Assembly: GCA_963838795.1 (NCBI GenBank)
Contig: CAWISL010000011.1
Location: 124,001 to 188,000, forward strand
From: JAIBJN01 sp963838795
Lineage (GTDB): Bacteria > Actinomycetota > Thermoleophilia > Gaiellales > Gaiellaceae
DNA: 64,000 nucleotides
Direction of reading: 5' to 3'
The notes beneath the pieces are model-generated. The model saw only the letters and a list, made by a program, of their open reading frames with translations, did no database searches and was not told where the DNA came from. Shown piece by piece: positions 37,995 through 48,447 of this stretch; the stretch's first letter is position 1, and every line of letters starts with the position of its first letter. A program made the translations under genes and the position numbers.

Positions 37995-38999
37995 GTGGAC
38001 ACCTCGGCGCTGCGCGCGCGGATCGAGGAGCAGATCCGCCGGCACGACCTGATCGCGCCCGGCGGCGAGGTCACCTGCCTCGTCTCGGGTGGCGCCGACT
38101 CGACCTGTCTGTGGCACGCGCTGGGAGCGCTCGGCTACGGCGTCTCCGCCCTGCATGTCAATCACAGGCTGCGCGGCGAGGAGTCGGAGGCCGACGCGCG
38201 CTTCTGCGCCGAGCGGCTCGGGGCCGAGGTCGTCGTGGCTCGGCCCGAAGGCCGCGCGACCGAGGCGGAGCTTCGCGAGCTGCGCTACGCGGTCGGCGCC
38301 GGGCGGCTGCGAGCGACCGGGCACACGGCCTCCGACCAAGTGGAGACGATCCTCTACCGCCTCGCAACGGGCGGGACGATCAGTGGGATCCGCGTCCACC
38401 GGGACGACGGCGTGGTGCGCCCGCTCCTTCGCGTCTGGCGCGAGGAGACCGAAGCGTACTGCCGCGCGGGGGGGCTTCCGTTCCGCCTCGACGCCTCCAA
38501 CTCAGCCACCGCTCGCGGGCTCATCCGCAGCGAGATCCTGCCCGCGCTGAGGCAGCTCCACCCCGCCGCCGAGCGGAACGTGCTCGCCGCCCTCGAGGGG
38601 GGCGAACGGCTCCCGCGACCGGCCGAGAGAGCGCTGTTAGAGTTGCTCGCCTCTCGTGAGGGATCGAAGCGTCTCGACCTGGGCGACGGCCGCGTGGCGG
38701 TAAGGGAGTACGAGAGCGTCTGGCTCGAGCGGGGCCCCGTGCCGCTCGAAGGACAGGTGCGCTGGGGCCGCTGGACGCTCGAGTCCACGCGCACGGGCCT
38801 GCACGTGCGCGGCTGGCGGGCCGGCGACCGGCTCGCCGGCCACGGCAAGAAGGTTCAGGACGTGTTCGTCGACGCGAAGGTGCCGCGCTCGGAGCGCGAG
38901 GCCTGGCCGCTCGTCGTCCGCGGCGACGAGGTCGTCGCGGTCCCCGGAATCGCCGAGGCGCCGGGCTACGAGGGCGCGGTCACGGGAGCGTGCGAGTGA
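37995..38999 (+). CDS. tilS: tRNA(Ile) lysidine synthase
   Basis: TilS modifies C34 of tRNA-Ile(CAU) to lysidine. It has 334 residues with the PP-loop LVSGGADSTCLWHAL at about 30, HVNHRLRGEESEADARFC, and GHTASDQVETILYRLATGG. The C-terminal part (about 225-330) is reduced but keeps a TilS substrate-binding-like domain with RAGDRLAGHGKKVQDVFVDA. It is followed by hpt and ftsH, the usual neighbours. Confidence 0.95.
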   Translation: MDTSALRARIEEQIRRHDLIAPGGEVTCLVSGGADSTCLWHALGALGYGVSALHVNHRLRGEESEADARFCAERLGAEVVVARPEGRATEAELRELRYAVGAGRLRATGHTASDQVETILYRLATGGTISGIRVHRDDGVVRPLLRVWREETEAYCRAGGLPFRLDASNSATARGLIRSEILPALRQLHPAAERNVLAALEGGERLPRPAERALLELLASREGSKRLDLGDGRVAVREYESVWLERGPVPLEGQVRWGRWTLESTRTGLHVRGWRAGDRLAGHGKKVQDVFVDAKVPRSEREAWPLVVRGDEVVAVPGIAEAPGYEGAVTGACE

Positions 39000-39568
39000 G
39001 CAGCGTCAACGAGCTCACCGCGGCCGTTTCCGAGATCCTCATCGACGAGGACACCCTCCAGAGCCGGATCGCCGAGCTCGGCGCGGAGATCGGCGACGAC
39101 TACCGCGGCCGTGACCTCCTGCTCGTCGGCGTCCTCAAAGGCGCCGTCTTCTTCATGGCCGACCTCATGCGCCGGATCGACATTCCGTGCGAGGTCGACT
39201 TCATGGCCATCTCGAGCTACGGCGCCGGCGTCGACTCCTCCGGCGTGGTCCGGATCCTCAAGGACTTGGACATGTCGATCGAGGGCCGCAACGTCCTCGT
39301 CGTCGAGGACATCATCGACTCCGGGCTGACGCTCTCCTACCTTCTCCGCAATCTCGAGGCCCGGGAGCCGGCTTCGCTCGAGATCTGCGCGCTCCTGACG
39401 AAGCCGGCGCGGCGCGAGATCGACATCCACTGCCGCTACACCGGCTTCGAGATCCCCAATAGGTTCGTGATCGGCTACGGGCTGGACTTCGCCGAGCGCT
39501 ACAGAAACCTTCCGTTCGTGGGCATCCTCAGGGACGAGCTGGCCGCTCAGGCGGAGGAAATCTCCTAG
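38996..39568 (+). CDS. hpt: Hypoxanthine phosphoribosyltransferase
   Basis: Hpt salvages hypoxanthine and guanine using PRPP. It has about 190 residues with LLLVGVLKGAVFFMADLMRR, EVDFMAISSYG, the PRPP loop VLVVEDIIDSGLTLSYLLRN and a C-terminal FVIGYGLDFAERYRNLPFVG (20 residues). The GTG at 38996 overlaps the tilS stop (GTGA); GTG 38990 in frame is an alternative. Confidence 0.96.
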   Translation: MSSVNELTAAVSEILIDEDTLQSRIAELGAEIGDDYRGRDLLLVGVLKGAVFFMADLMRRIDIPCEVDFMAISSYGAGVDSSGVVRILKDLDMSIEGRNVLVVEDIIDSGLTLSYLLRNLEAREPASLEICALLTKPARREIDIHCRYTGFEIPNRFVIGYGLDFAERYRNLPFVGILRDELAAQAEEIS

Positions 39569-39592
39569 CAAGACATAACGAAACTCTCATCT

Positions 39593-39623
39593 GCAGCCTC
39601 TCTGTAGCCGAATAAGAGGCTGC
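39593..39623. promoter_or_regulatory. 9-bp perfect inverted repeat upstream of ftsH
   Basis: GCAGCCTCT and AGAGGCTGC are exact inverted repeats separated by 13 nt. They lie 25 nt after the hpt stop and 30 nt before the ftsH TTG, next to a possible -10 TACGCT. There is no T-run, so an operator is as likely as a terminator. It is not the CIRCE sequence. Confidence 0.55.
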
Positions 39624-39652
39624 TACGCTTCGAACAGCCCGAGGTCCTCTCT

Positions 39653-41617
<1,965 letters not shown>

Positions 41618-41649
41618 CCTCGGCCGGCGCTCCGGGCAGCACCTGCCCG

Positions 41650-41655
41650 TAGGAT
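41650..41655 (+). promoter_or_regulatory. -10 element of the fol operon
   Basis: TAGGAT ends 11 nt before the GTG of folP, with no ribosome site between. Confidence 0.4.
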
Positions 41656-41666
41656 ACGGTTGCGCC

Positions 41667-42485
41667 GTGAGACCCCCGCTGGAGCAGGCCTTTCCGCGGC
41701 CGGCAGTGGTCGGGGTCGTCAACGTGACGCCGGACTCGTTCTCGGACGGCGGGCGGTACCTACGGCCCGAGGCGGCGGTCGCGCAGGCTCTTGGCCACGT
41801 CGAGGAGGGCGCCGTCCTGGTGGATGTCGGCGGCGAGTCGACCCGCCCCGGCTCCGACGGGGTCTCCGCCGAGCACGAGCTCGATCGGATCGAGCCGGTC
41901 CTGCAGCGGCTACCGGGCTTCCCGGTGTCGGTCGACACCTCGAAGGCGGCGGTCGCGCGCAGCGCGCTCGAGCTGGGCGCGGTCATGGTCAACGACGTCA
42001 CCGCCCTCCGCGGCGACCCGGACCTGGCGGGCGTCGTGGCCGACGGCGGCGCCTATCTCTGCCTCATGCACATGCTGGGGGATCCGCGGACGATGCAGGA
42101 TGACCCGCGCTACGTCGATGTCGTCTCCGAGGTCAAGGCCTTCCTCGAGGAAAGGCTCGCCTTCGCCGTCGAGGCCGGGATTCCGGAGGAGCACGTCTGC
42201 GTGGATCCCGGGATCGGCTTCGGCAAGACCGTCGAGCAGAACGTGGAGCTTCTCGCCCGGCTGGACGAGCTCGTGGCGCTCGGCCGGCCGGTGCTCGTCG
42301 GCGCCTCACGCAAGCGCTTCCTCGGCCGCCTTCTGGGCGACCCGGACGCGCTCACGGGGCCCGTCTCCGCCGGCGTCGCCGTGGCCGTTCTCGCCTTCGA
42401 GCGCGGCGCCTCCCTCTTCCGCGTCCACGACGTCCGCGAGCACGTCGAGGCGCTGGCCACGGCCCGCGCGGTGGTTCACGCGTGA
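41667..42485 (+). CDS. folP: Dihydropteroate synthase
   Basis: FolP (272 residues) joins p-aminobenzoate to the pterin pyrophosphate and is the sulfonamide target. It has the signatures VVGVVNVTPDSFSDGG, VLVDVGGESTRPGSD, a VSVDTSKAAVA strand, CVDPGIGFGKTVEQN and GASRKRFLG. The TIM barrel is complete. It begins the folP-folB-folK set. Its TGA overlaps a small bridging frame. Confidence 0.96.
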   Translation: MRPPLEQAFPRPAVVGVVNVTPDSFSDGGRYLRPEAAVAQALGHVEEGAVLVDVGGESTRPGSDGVSAEHELDRIEPVLQRLPGFPVSVDTSKAAVARSALELGAVMVNDVTALRGDPDLAGVVADGGAYLCLMHMLGDPRTMQDDPRYVDVVSEVKAFLEERLAFAVEAGIPEEHVCVDPGIGFGKTVEQNVELLARLDELVALGRPVLVGASRKRFLGRLLGDPDALTGPVSAGVAVAVLAFERGASLFRVHDVREHVEALATARAVVHA

Positions 42486-42553
42486 GCGTCGCTCGCATCC
42501 TGCTCCCTCTCATGGGGAAACCATGTTTCCCCCACGTGCTCAGGTGCCGGTGA
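42482..42553 (+). other. Bridging frame and hairpin between folP and folB
   Basis: A GTG overlaps the folP stop (GTGA) and the 23-codon frame ends 4 nt before the folB GTG. It includes a perfect hairpin GGGGAAAC-CAT-GTTTCCCC (42514-42532). The structure could slow or regulate coupling, or the frame could simply keep ribosomes moving to folB. The product is not recognised. Confidence 0.45.
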
Positions 42554-42557
42554 GCCC

Positions 42558-42920
42558 GTGAGCGAGGTAGTCATCGAGGTTCGCGGCCTCGAGCTGCTCG
42601 GCTTCCACGGCGCGCTCGAGGAGGAGCAACGCGCCGGCCAGCGCTTCGTCTTCGACGTCCGGGTCGTCGCCCACGACGCCGGCGTCCGCAGCGACCAGCT
42701 GGCCGACACCGTCGACTACACGGCGGTCGTCGCCTGCATCCGGGAGCTCAACGGCGGGCACCGGTTCAACCTGATCGAAGCGCTCGCCGCGGCGATCGCC
42801 GACGACCTCATGGAGCGCTTCCCGGTCTCGCGGGTGCGCGTCCGCGTGCGCAAGCCCCAGGTCCAGCTCGGGGCGCCGGTCGAGTACACGGCCGCGACTG
42901 TCGATCGCACGAGCCGTTGA
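42558..42920 (+). CDS. folB: Dihydroneopterin aldolase
   Basis: FolB (120 residues) cleaves dihydroneopterin to the hydroxymethyl pterin. It has the start VRGLELLGFHGALEEEQRAG, the TVDYTAVVACIRE segment and IEALAAAIADDLMERF, a normal T-fold. The GTG start follows the hairpin-bearing spacer. The TGA overlaps the folK TTG (TTGA). Confidence 0.95.
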   Translation: MSEVVIEVRGLELLGFHGALEEEQRAGQRFVFDVRVVAHDAGVRSDQLADTVDYTAVVACIRELNGGHRFNLIEALAAAIADDLMERFPVSRVRVRVRKPQVQLGAPVEYTAATVDRTSR

Positions 42921-43372
42921 CCCGGGCATACGTCGGGCTCGGGGCCAACCTCGGCGACCGGGAGGCGTCCATCCGCCGTGCGGTCGAGCTGTTGCGGGTC
43001 GAGCCGGAGATCGACGTCGTCGCCGTCTCGACCCTGCGCGAGACCGAGCCCGTCGGCTACGTGGAGCAGCCGCCCTTCCTGAACGGCGCCGCCGCGCTCG
43101 AGACCGAGCTCGAGCCGCGCGAGCTGCTCGACCGTCTTCTCGCCGTCGAACGCGAGCTGGGGCGCGTTCGCGAAGAGGGCCCGCGCTTCGGACCCCGCAC
43201 GATCGACCTCGACCTCCTCCTCCACGGGGACAGCGTCGTGCACGAGCCGGGCCTGATCGTGCCGCACCCCCGCCTGGCGGAGCGGCGCTTCGCCCTGGAG
43301 CCGCTCCACGAGCTGGATCCCGGGCTCGCGCTGCCGGGCGGGCGTCTCGTGGCCGACCTTCTCGCCGAATGA
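42917..43372 (+). CDS. folK: 2-amino-4-hydroxy-6-hydroxymethyldihydropteridine pyrophosphokinase
   Basis: FolK (151 residues) transfers pyrophosphate from ATP to the pterin. It has AYVGLGANLGDREASIRRAV, VEQPPFLNGAAALETEL, the conserved RFGPRTIDLDLLL and the IVPHPRLAERRFAL segment. The TTG start overlaps the folB stop, and its end overlaps the next membrane gene (ATGA). This completes pterin synthesis steps in one operon. Confidence 0.96.
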   Translation: MTRAYVGLGANLGDREASIRRAVELLRVEPEIDVVAVSTLRETEPVGYVEQPPFLNGAAALETELEPRELLDRLLAVERELGRVREEGPRFGPRTIDLDLLLHGDSVVHEPGLIVPHPRLAERRFALEPLHELDPGLALPGGRLVADLLAE

Positions 43373-43701
43373 GCGCGCTCTCTGCCCTCGTCTATCTGGC
43401 TGCGATGAGCCTCTACTTCTACGCCTGGAAGGAGGACGTCTTCTTCGGGGAAGGACTCACCTGGCTCGTCTTCGCCGGGCTCGGCGCCTTTCAGGTCGTG
43501 CTCGGCGCGTCGATCGGAAGATGGTGGGCCGTGGCCCTCCCCTTCGCCGCCATCCCCGTAGCCGTTCCCTTCGGGTACGGCGAGGGCGTGGGTCAGGATG
43601 CGCCGATCTGGTTCTACTACGGATACATCATGTCCTTGCCGGCCGCGCTTCTAGTGGCTCTCGGCGTCGGGCTGAGGAAGCTGGTGGCCCGCCGGCGCTA
43701 G
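43369..43701 (+). CDS. Small membrane protein, unknown function
   Basis: This 110-residue protein has about four hydrophobic segments (ALVYLAAMSLYFYAW, LTWLVFAGLGAFQVVLGASI, VALPFAAIPVAVPFG, IMSLPAALLVALGVGL) and a basic end (RKLVARRR). It overlaps folK (ATGA), so it belongs to the fol operon. No family was recognised. Confidence 0.75.
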   Translation: MSALSALVYLAAMSLYFYAWKEDVFFGEGLTWLVFAGLGAFQVVLGASIGRWWAVALPFAAIPVAVPFGYGEGVGQDAPIWFYYGYIMSLPAALLVALGVGLRKLVARRR

Positions 43702-43704
43702 AAT
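43699..43704 (+). promoter_or_regulatory. -10 element of the DUF2469 gene
   Basis: TAGAAT ends 7 nt before the ATG at 43712, with no ribosome site between, so the transcript is probably leaderless. Confidence 0.5.
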
Positions 43705-43711
43705 CAGGCCC

Positions 43712-44080
43712 ATGTCCCATCTCGACGAGCTCGACGAGTACGAGGCCGAGCTCGAGCTCCGGCTGAAGCGGGAGTACTCGGCCGTCTTCAGCCTCTTCCG
43801 CTACTGCATCGTCACCCAGGATTCGACCTACCTCTGCAACAGGCACGAGCTGAACGTCCTGCCGCAGACGACGTACCCGTTCTTCCATCTGACGATGGAG
43901 GACGTGTGGGTCTGGGACAAGAACCGGCCGACCCGGATCATCCCGCGCGCCGAGGTCTACACGTCGAGCGACGTCACGATCGAGGAGCTGCGCGGCGAGG
44001 GCGAGGGCCCCGCGCTGACTCCCGAGGCGCTCGCCCAGAAGCTCGGCGAGACGCTCGGCGGCGAGGAAGAGTCCCTCTAG
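43712..44080 (+). CDS. DUF2469 family protein
   Basis: This 122-residue protein matches the actinobacterial DUF2469 pattern: an N-terminal acidic helix (LDEYEAELELRLKREY), FRYCIVTQDSTYLCNRHEL, and WVWDKNRPTRIIPRAEVYT, then SSDVTIEEL. DUF2469 genes are widespread in actinobacteria, often near rnhB or housekeeping genes. Its function is not established. A short acidic tail extends the usual length. Confidence 0.85.
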   Translation: MSHLDELDEYEAELELRLKREYSAVFSLFRYCIVTQDSTYLCNRHELNVLPQTTYPFFHLTMEDVWVWDKNRPTRIIPRAEVYTSSDVTIEELRGEGEGPALTPEALAQKLGETLGGEEESL

Positions 44081-44093
44081 CCCCCTGAATCCA

Positions 44094-44858
44094 ATGCTGT
44101 TGGCCGTCGACGTCGGCAACACGCAGACGGTCCTCGGGCTGTACGACGGCGACCGCCTGGCCGAGCACTGGCGGGTCGCCACGGAGGCCGAGCGCACCGG
44201 CGACGAGCTCGGTGTGGTCGTCGGGCAGCTCCTCGAGCTGCGGGACCTTGGCTTCGACGACGTCGGCGGCGTCTGCCTCTCCTCGACCGTGCCCCCGCTC
44301 GTCCGCGCCTACGAGGAGTTCGCCCGCGACTACGCGGAGGCGCCGCTCCTGGTGCTCGGGCCGGGGACGAAGACGGGCATCCCGATCGTCTACGACGACC
44401 CGCGCGAGGTCGGCCCCGACCGGATCGCCAACGCCGTCGCCGCGCGCGAGCGCTACGGCTCGCCCTGCATCGTCGTGGACTTCGGGACGTCGACGAACTT
44501 CGACATCGTCTCCGCCGAGGGGGAGTACGTCGGCGGCGTCCTCGCGCCCGGGATCGAGGTCTCGATGGAGGCGCTCTTCGCCCGGGCCGCGCGGCTCGTG
44601 AAGGTGGACTTCTCGGCGCCGCCCTCGGTGATCGGGAAGACGACCGTCGCCGGCCTCCAGTCGGGGCTGGTCTACGGCTTCGCCGGACAGGTGGACGGGA
44701 TCGTGAGGCGCGTCCGGGCCGAGATCGGCGAGACAGCCCCCGTCGTCGCCACCGGCGGCCTGGCGGAGCTGATCGCCCCGCACGCGGAGACGATCGACAC
44801 GGTCGAGCCGCTTCTGACCCTCGAGGGCCTACGCCTCGTCTGGGACCGGAACGGCTAG
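44094..44858 (+). CDS. coaX: Type III pantothenate kinase
   Basis: CoaX (254 residues) phosphorylates pantothenate in the first step of CoA synthesis and is not feedback inhibited. It has the ASKHA phosphate-1 motif LLAVDVGNTQTVLGLYDG, the GPDRIANAVAARERYG segment with catalytic aspartate, and VVDFGTSTNFDIV and GGVLAPGIEVSMEAL. The 3' end overlaps the convergent fusion gene by 30 nt. Confidence 0.95.
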   Translation: MLLAVDVGNTQTVLGLYDGDRLAEHWRVATEAERTGDELGVVVGQLLELRDLGFDDVGGVCLSSTVPPLVRAYEEFARDYAEAPLLVLGPGTKTGIPIVYDDPREVGPDRIANAVAARERYGSPCIVVDFGTSTNFDIVSAEGEYVGGVLAPGIEVSMEALFARAARLVKVDFSAPPSVIGKTTVAGLQSGLVYGFAGQVDGIVRRVRAEIGETAPVVATGGLAELIAPHAETIDTVEPLLTLEGLRLVWDRNG

Positions 44859-47800
44859 CCCTTCCGGCTCGCGCGTCGCGGGGGTGCCGCGCTCCCCAAC
44901 GACCACCGTGTCCAGGTGAGCGCGGGAGAGGGGGCTCGCCCACAGGCCCTCCACCCATGGGCGTCGGAGGAGAGTCGAGCGGGGGTAGGCGATCGGGAGG
45001 ATGGCCGCGTGCTCGCCCACCCACTGGCGGTCGACCTCGTGGTAGACGCGCATGCGCTCGCCCTGATCGCGGAGCGAGCGACCGTGCTCCAGCAGCTCGA
45101 GGATGTCCTCGTCCCGGTAGAAGGGCCAGGAGCCGAGCGTGAGGAGTCCGCGGAAGAAGCCGTCCGGGTCGGGGTAGTCGGCCGTCCAGCCTGTCCACCA
45201 CATCTGGGCGTCTCCTAGGGTGGCCCAGTCGACGTGCGCCTTCTTCGGGACGGGGTTCACCCTCGCGCCGATCGGCCTCCAAAGCTCGGCGATCGCCTCC
45301 AGCGGCTGGAGCCAGTGGGGAACGATCAGCTCGAGCTCGGGCAGGCCCTTGCCGCCGGGGTAGCCGGCCTCGTCGAGCAGCGCCCGCGCCTTCTCGAGGT
45401 CGTACTCGAGCCCGACGCGGTGCGAGTGCGCAGGCATCGCCGGCGGGATCGCGCCGCCGCGGCTCACGGCCCGGGCGAGGCCCGAGCGCGGATATTCGGC
45501 GACGAGCAGGTCACGGTCGACGGCGTGGCAAAAGGCCTTTCGGACGAGCTCGTTGGAGAAGGGCGGGCGGTCGGCGCGGAAGCCGATGTACTGCAGGCCG
45601 AGTTCCGGGACGACGTCGCTGAGCGTCAGCGGCTCGTCCTCGGGCACCGGGTCGTACACATGGAGCAGGTCGAGACGGCCCTCGTGCCAGCGCTCCATCA
45701 TCCTCGAGCCCTTCGCGTAGAAGGAGAAGTGGATCTCGCCGACGTTCCCGCGGGCTCCCGACCAGTGTGGGTTCGCCCGCAGGAGGGCGTGGTCGTCGTC
45801 GTACTCGACGAGGTAGAAGGGACCGTTGCCGACGAGGTTCCCGGGCTCCGTCCACGCGTCGCCGAGCGTCTCGCAGACGTGGCGCGGCCACGGGAACGCC
45901 CAGGCGGAGCAGAGGACGTACGGAAAGTAGCTACGCGGCTCACGCAGGCGGACCTCGAGCGTGCGGTCGTCGAGCGCCTCGGCCGTCTCGACGTCCTCCA
46001 TGAGGAAAGCGGTTCGCGTGCCGCTCTCGCGCATCCGCCCCCAGGCGTACGCATAGTCCTCCGCCGTGACCGGCTCGCCGTCGCTCCAGCGCGCCTCCTC
46101 CTTGATCCGGAACAGGTAGGTGAGCCCATCCGAGGAGACGCGGAAGTTGTCTGCCATGGCGGGGACGACGTTGAGCTCCGAGTCGACCATGAGGAGGCCG
46201 CGGAAGAGGAGCTCCGCGAAGTAGCCACCCTCCGTCGAGTAGACCTCGCCGGGCGAGAGCTTGTCGGGCCTTCCCGAGGCCGTCTCCAGGCGCTCGGTCG
46301 TCGGCAGTCGCGGATCGTCGCCCACGCGGCAGCAGAACGCCTCGTCGTACATCTCCTCGGCGTTCTCGAAGTCGAAGGCCAGGTGATAGGCGAGCGCCAT
46401 CTTGAAGAGCGTGTCGCGGGCTCGGCGCTCGTCCCCGATACGCGCGAGGTAGGAGCGCGCCTTGGAGTAGTGCTCGAGCGCCTCCCTGTCCGCGTAGACC
46501 GCGCGCGCGGCGTCGCCCGCCTTCAGCAGGTACTCGACCGCCTTCTCAGGCTCGTCGGCCTCGGAGAAGTGGCGGGCGAGGAGCCCGTAGGCCTCCTCCG
46601 GCGATTCCTTGTAGATCTCCTCGAGCGCCTCGCCGACGCGCTTGTGCAGCTTCCGGCGCTTCGAGTCGACGAGGCCGGCGTAGGCCACCTCCTGAACGAG
46701 GCCGTGCCGGAAGCGGTACTCGGGGTTCGGGCGGCGGCGCTTCTCGACGATGAGATCGAGCCGCATGAGCTCGGTGAGCGCACGCATCAGCTCGTCGCGC
46801 GAAACCAGGCGCTCGAGCAGCGGGAGGCCGAACGTTCGTCCGATCACCGCCGCGAGCGACAGGACCTCGCGGGTCTCGGGGTCGAGCCGATCGAGGCGCG
46901 CCTGGAGCGTTCCCTGCACGGCGGCCGGGACGGCGAGCTCGTCCACGCCCACGGCCAGCTGCCAGCCGCCGTTTCGGCGTTCGAGGGCCCCCCGCTCGAT
47001 CAGGTCGCGGATGGCCTCCTCGAGGAAGAAGGGGTTCCCGCCCGAGCGCTCGGCCAGGAGCTCGGCGACGGACTCTGGCAGCTCGCCCTCGGCGGCGTGC
47101 GAGACGAGGACGCGCGACGAGTCGGCGGGCAGCGGGCGCACCTCGATCTCGCGGTAACGGTGCGGGTAGCGCTGGCGCGCGCGCTCGCCCAGCCGCCACG
47201 AACCGTGCTCGCGCTCGGGGCGGTAGAGGAAGAAGAGCGCGACGGCGGCCTCGTCCGTGATGCCGAGGAGGGTCTCGAGCAGTTCGAGCGTCGCCTCGTC
47301 GGCCCAGTGGAGGTCCTCGAAGACGAGGCAGAGCGGCTCCTCGTCGGCGAGCTTGTAGACGAGCTCCGAGAAGACTTCGAACGTCCGCGACTGGATGCCC
47401 TCTCGGTTCAGCTCGCGGATGGCGCTCTGGGCCTCGGGCTCGAGGGTCACCCCGACGAGGCTCGCGAGGAACGGGTACGCCTCCTCGGCTTCGTCCTTGC
47501 CCAGCAGGTGGGCGAGCTCGGCCTTCAGCTCCAGGCGGACGCGCGCCTCCGGCGTCGACGCGCCCACGCCGAGCCACTCCCGGAGGAGGTCGCGGATCGG
47601 CCAGTAGGGGAAGGTCTGCGCGTAGGAGACCCCGCGCGCCTCGATGAAGCGCGCGCGGTCGCGATAGCGGTCACGCACCTCCCAGACGAGCCGCGTCTTG
47701 CCGATTCCTGGCTCGCCCATGATGGAGACGATTGCGCCGCGACCCTCGACGAGCGCGTCCATCGTCCGCTCGAGCACCGTGAGCTCGAAGTCGCGGCCGA

Positions 47801-48416
47801 CCAGCGGCAGGCTGGGCGGGACCGGCTCCGACTCGAGGACCTTCGTGACCCGGAAGGTCTCCAACCCCTCCCCGACCCCCTTGAGGTCCTGGGAGCCCAT
47901 CTCCTCGAGCTCGAAGCAGGACTCGACCTGGCGCTTTGTCGTGGGACCGATGACGACGCCCCCGCGATCCGCGATCTCCTGGAAGCGCGAGGCCACGTTG
48001 ACGGTGTCGCCGAGCGCGTTGAACGGGTCGTAGCCATCCTCGCCGTCGCCCGGGAGCCCGACGACGACCGGGCCAGTGTTGACGCCGATCCGGACCGCGA
48101 GCTGGACGGCGTAGGCGGCCTCGACCTCCTGAGCGTACTGTCCCAGCGCTCGCTGGATGGCGAGCGCTGCTCGGAGCGCGCGCTCGGCGTCGTCCTCGTG
48201 CGAGACGGGAACGCCGAAGAGTGCGAGCATTTCGTCCCCCACGAGCTGCGCCACGGTCCCGTCGAAGCGCCGCACCTGTTCGGTCATGATCCGCATGACC
48301 TCATCGATCAGGAACTTCGACCGCTCAGGGCCGAGCTTCTCGCCGATCGCGGTCGAGCCGACGACGTCGGCTACGAGCACCGAGACGATCCGCCGTTCTC
48401 CCGTCGCAACCGCCAT
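44829..48416 (-). CDS. Class III cyclase - AAA/STAND ATPase - solute-binding-protein fusion
   Basis: This is one 1195-residue frame with three modules. Residues 1-180 are an adenylate/guanylate cyclase (metal aspartates in VLVADVVGSTAIGEKLG and LVGDEMLALFG; GDTVNVASRFQ with the transition-state residues). About 190-640 is a STAND-like ATPase (P-loop EPGIGKTRL, LVFEDLHWADEAT) with helical repeats to about 715. About 730-1180 is an OppA-type SBP_bac_5 domain (EARWSDGEPVTAEDYAYAW, GNGPFYLVEYDDDHALLRAN). No signal peptide or membrane helix is seen, so the binding domain should be cytoplasmic and may be a ligand sensor. The start is at the leaderless ATG 48416. Confidence 0.88.
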   Translation of the reverse strand: MAVATGERRIVSVLVADVVGSTAIGEKLGPERSKFLIDEVMRIMTEQVRRFDGTVAQLVGDEMLALFGVPVSHEDDAERALRAALAIQRALGQYAQEVEAAYAVQLAVRIGVNTGPVVVGLPGDGEDGYDPFNALGDTVNVASRFQEIADRGGVVIGPTTKRQVESCFELEEMGSQDLKGVGEGLETFRVTKVLESEPVPPSLPLVGRDFELTVLERTMDALVEGRGAIVSIMGEPGIGKTRLVWEVRDRYRDRARFIEARGVSYAQTFPYWPIRDLLREWLGVGASTPEARVRLELKAELAHLLGKDEAEEAYPFLASLVGVTLEPEAQSAIRELNREGIQSRTFEVFSELVYKLADEEPLCLVFEDLHWADEATLELLETLLGITDEAAVALFFLYRPEREHGSWRLGERARQRYPHRYREIEVRPLPADSSRVLVSHAAEGELPESVAELLAERSGGNPFFLEEAIRDLIERGALERRNGGWQLAVGVDELAVPAAVQGTLQARLDRLDPETREVLSLAAVIGRTFGLPLLERLVSRDELMRALTELMRLDLIVEKRRRPNPEYRFRHGLVQEVAYAGLVDSKRRKLHKRVGEALEEIYKESPEEAYGLLARHFSEADEPEKAVEYLLKAGDAARAVYADREALEHYSKARSYLARIGDERRARDTLFKMALAYHLAFDFENAEEMYDEAFCCRVGDDPRLPTTERLETASGRPDKLSPGEVYSTEGGYFAELLFRGLLMVDSELNVVPAMADNFRVSSDGLTYLFRIKEEARWSDGEPVTAEDYAYAWGRMRESGTRTAFLMEDVETAEALDDRTLEVRLREPRSYFPYVLCSAWAFPWPRHVCETLGDAWTEPGNLVGNGPFYLVEYDDDHALLRANPHWSGARGNVGEIHFSFYAKGSRMMERWHEGRLDLLHVYDPVPEDEPLTLSDVVPELGLQYIGFRADRPPFSNELVRKAFCHAVDRDLLVAEYPRSGLARAVSRGGAIPPAMPAHSHRVGLEYDLEKARALLDEAGYPGGKGLPELELIVPHWLQPLEAIAELWRPIGARVNPVPKKAHVDWATLGDAQMWWTGWTADYPDPDGFFRGLLTLGSWPFYRDEDILELLEHGRSLRDQGERMRVYHEVDRQWVGEHAAILPIAYPRSTLLRRPWVEGLWASPLSRAHLDTVVVGERGTPATREPEGLAVPVPDEA

Positions 48417-48423
48417 ACCCGGA

Positions 48424-48429
48424 GTTATA
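48424..48429 (-). promoter_or_regulatory. -10 element of the cyclase fusion gene
   Basis: TATAAC on the minus strand ends 7 nt before the ATG at 48416, separate from dus. Confidence 0.45.
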
Positions 48430-48447
48430 GCGGTGTGACGGCTGTCT

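Noticed and set aside
39593..39623. CIRCE element upstream of ftsH
   Set aside because: The arms GCAGCCTCT/AGAGGCTGC and 13-nt spacer do not match TTAGCACTC-N9-GAGTGCTAA.
46000..46400. The fusion gene being two genes joined by error
   Set aside because: The frame is continuous with uniform codon use and no stop, start or promoter signal at the junction; kept as one gene, with the doubt stated in the finding.
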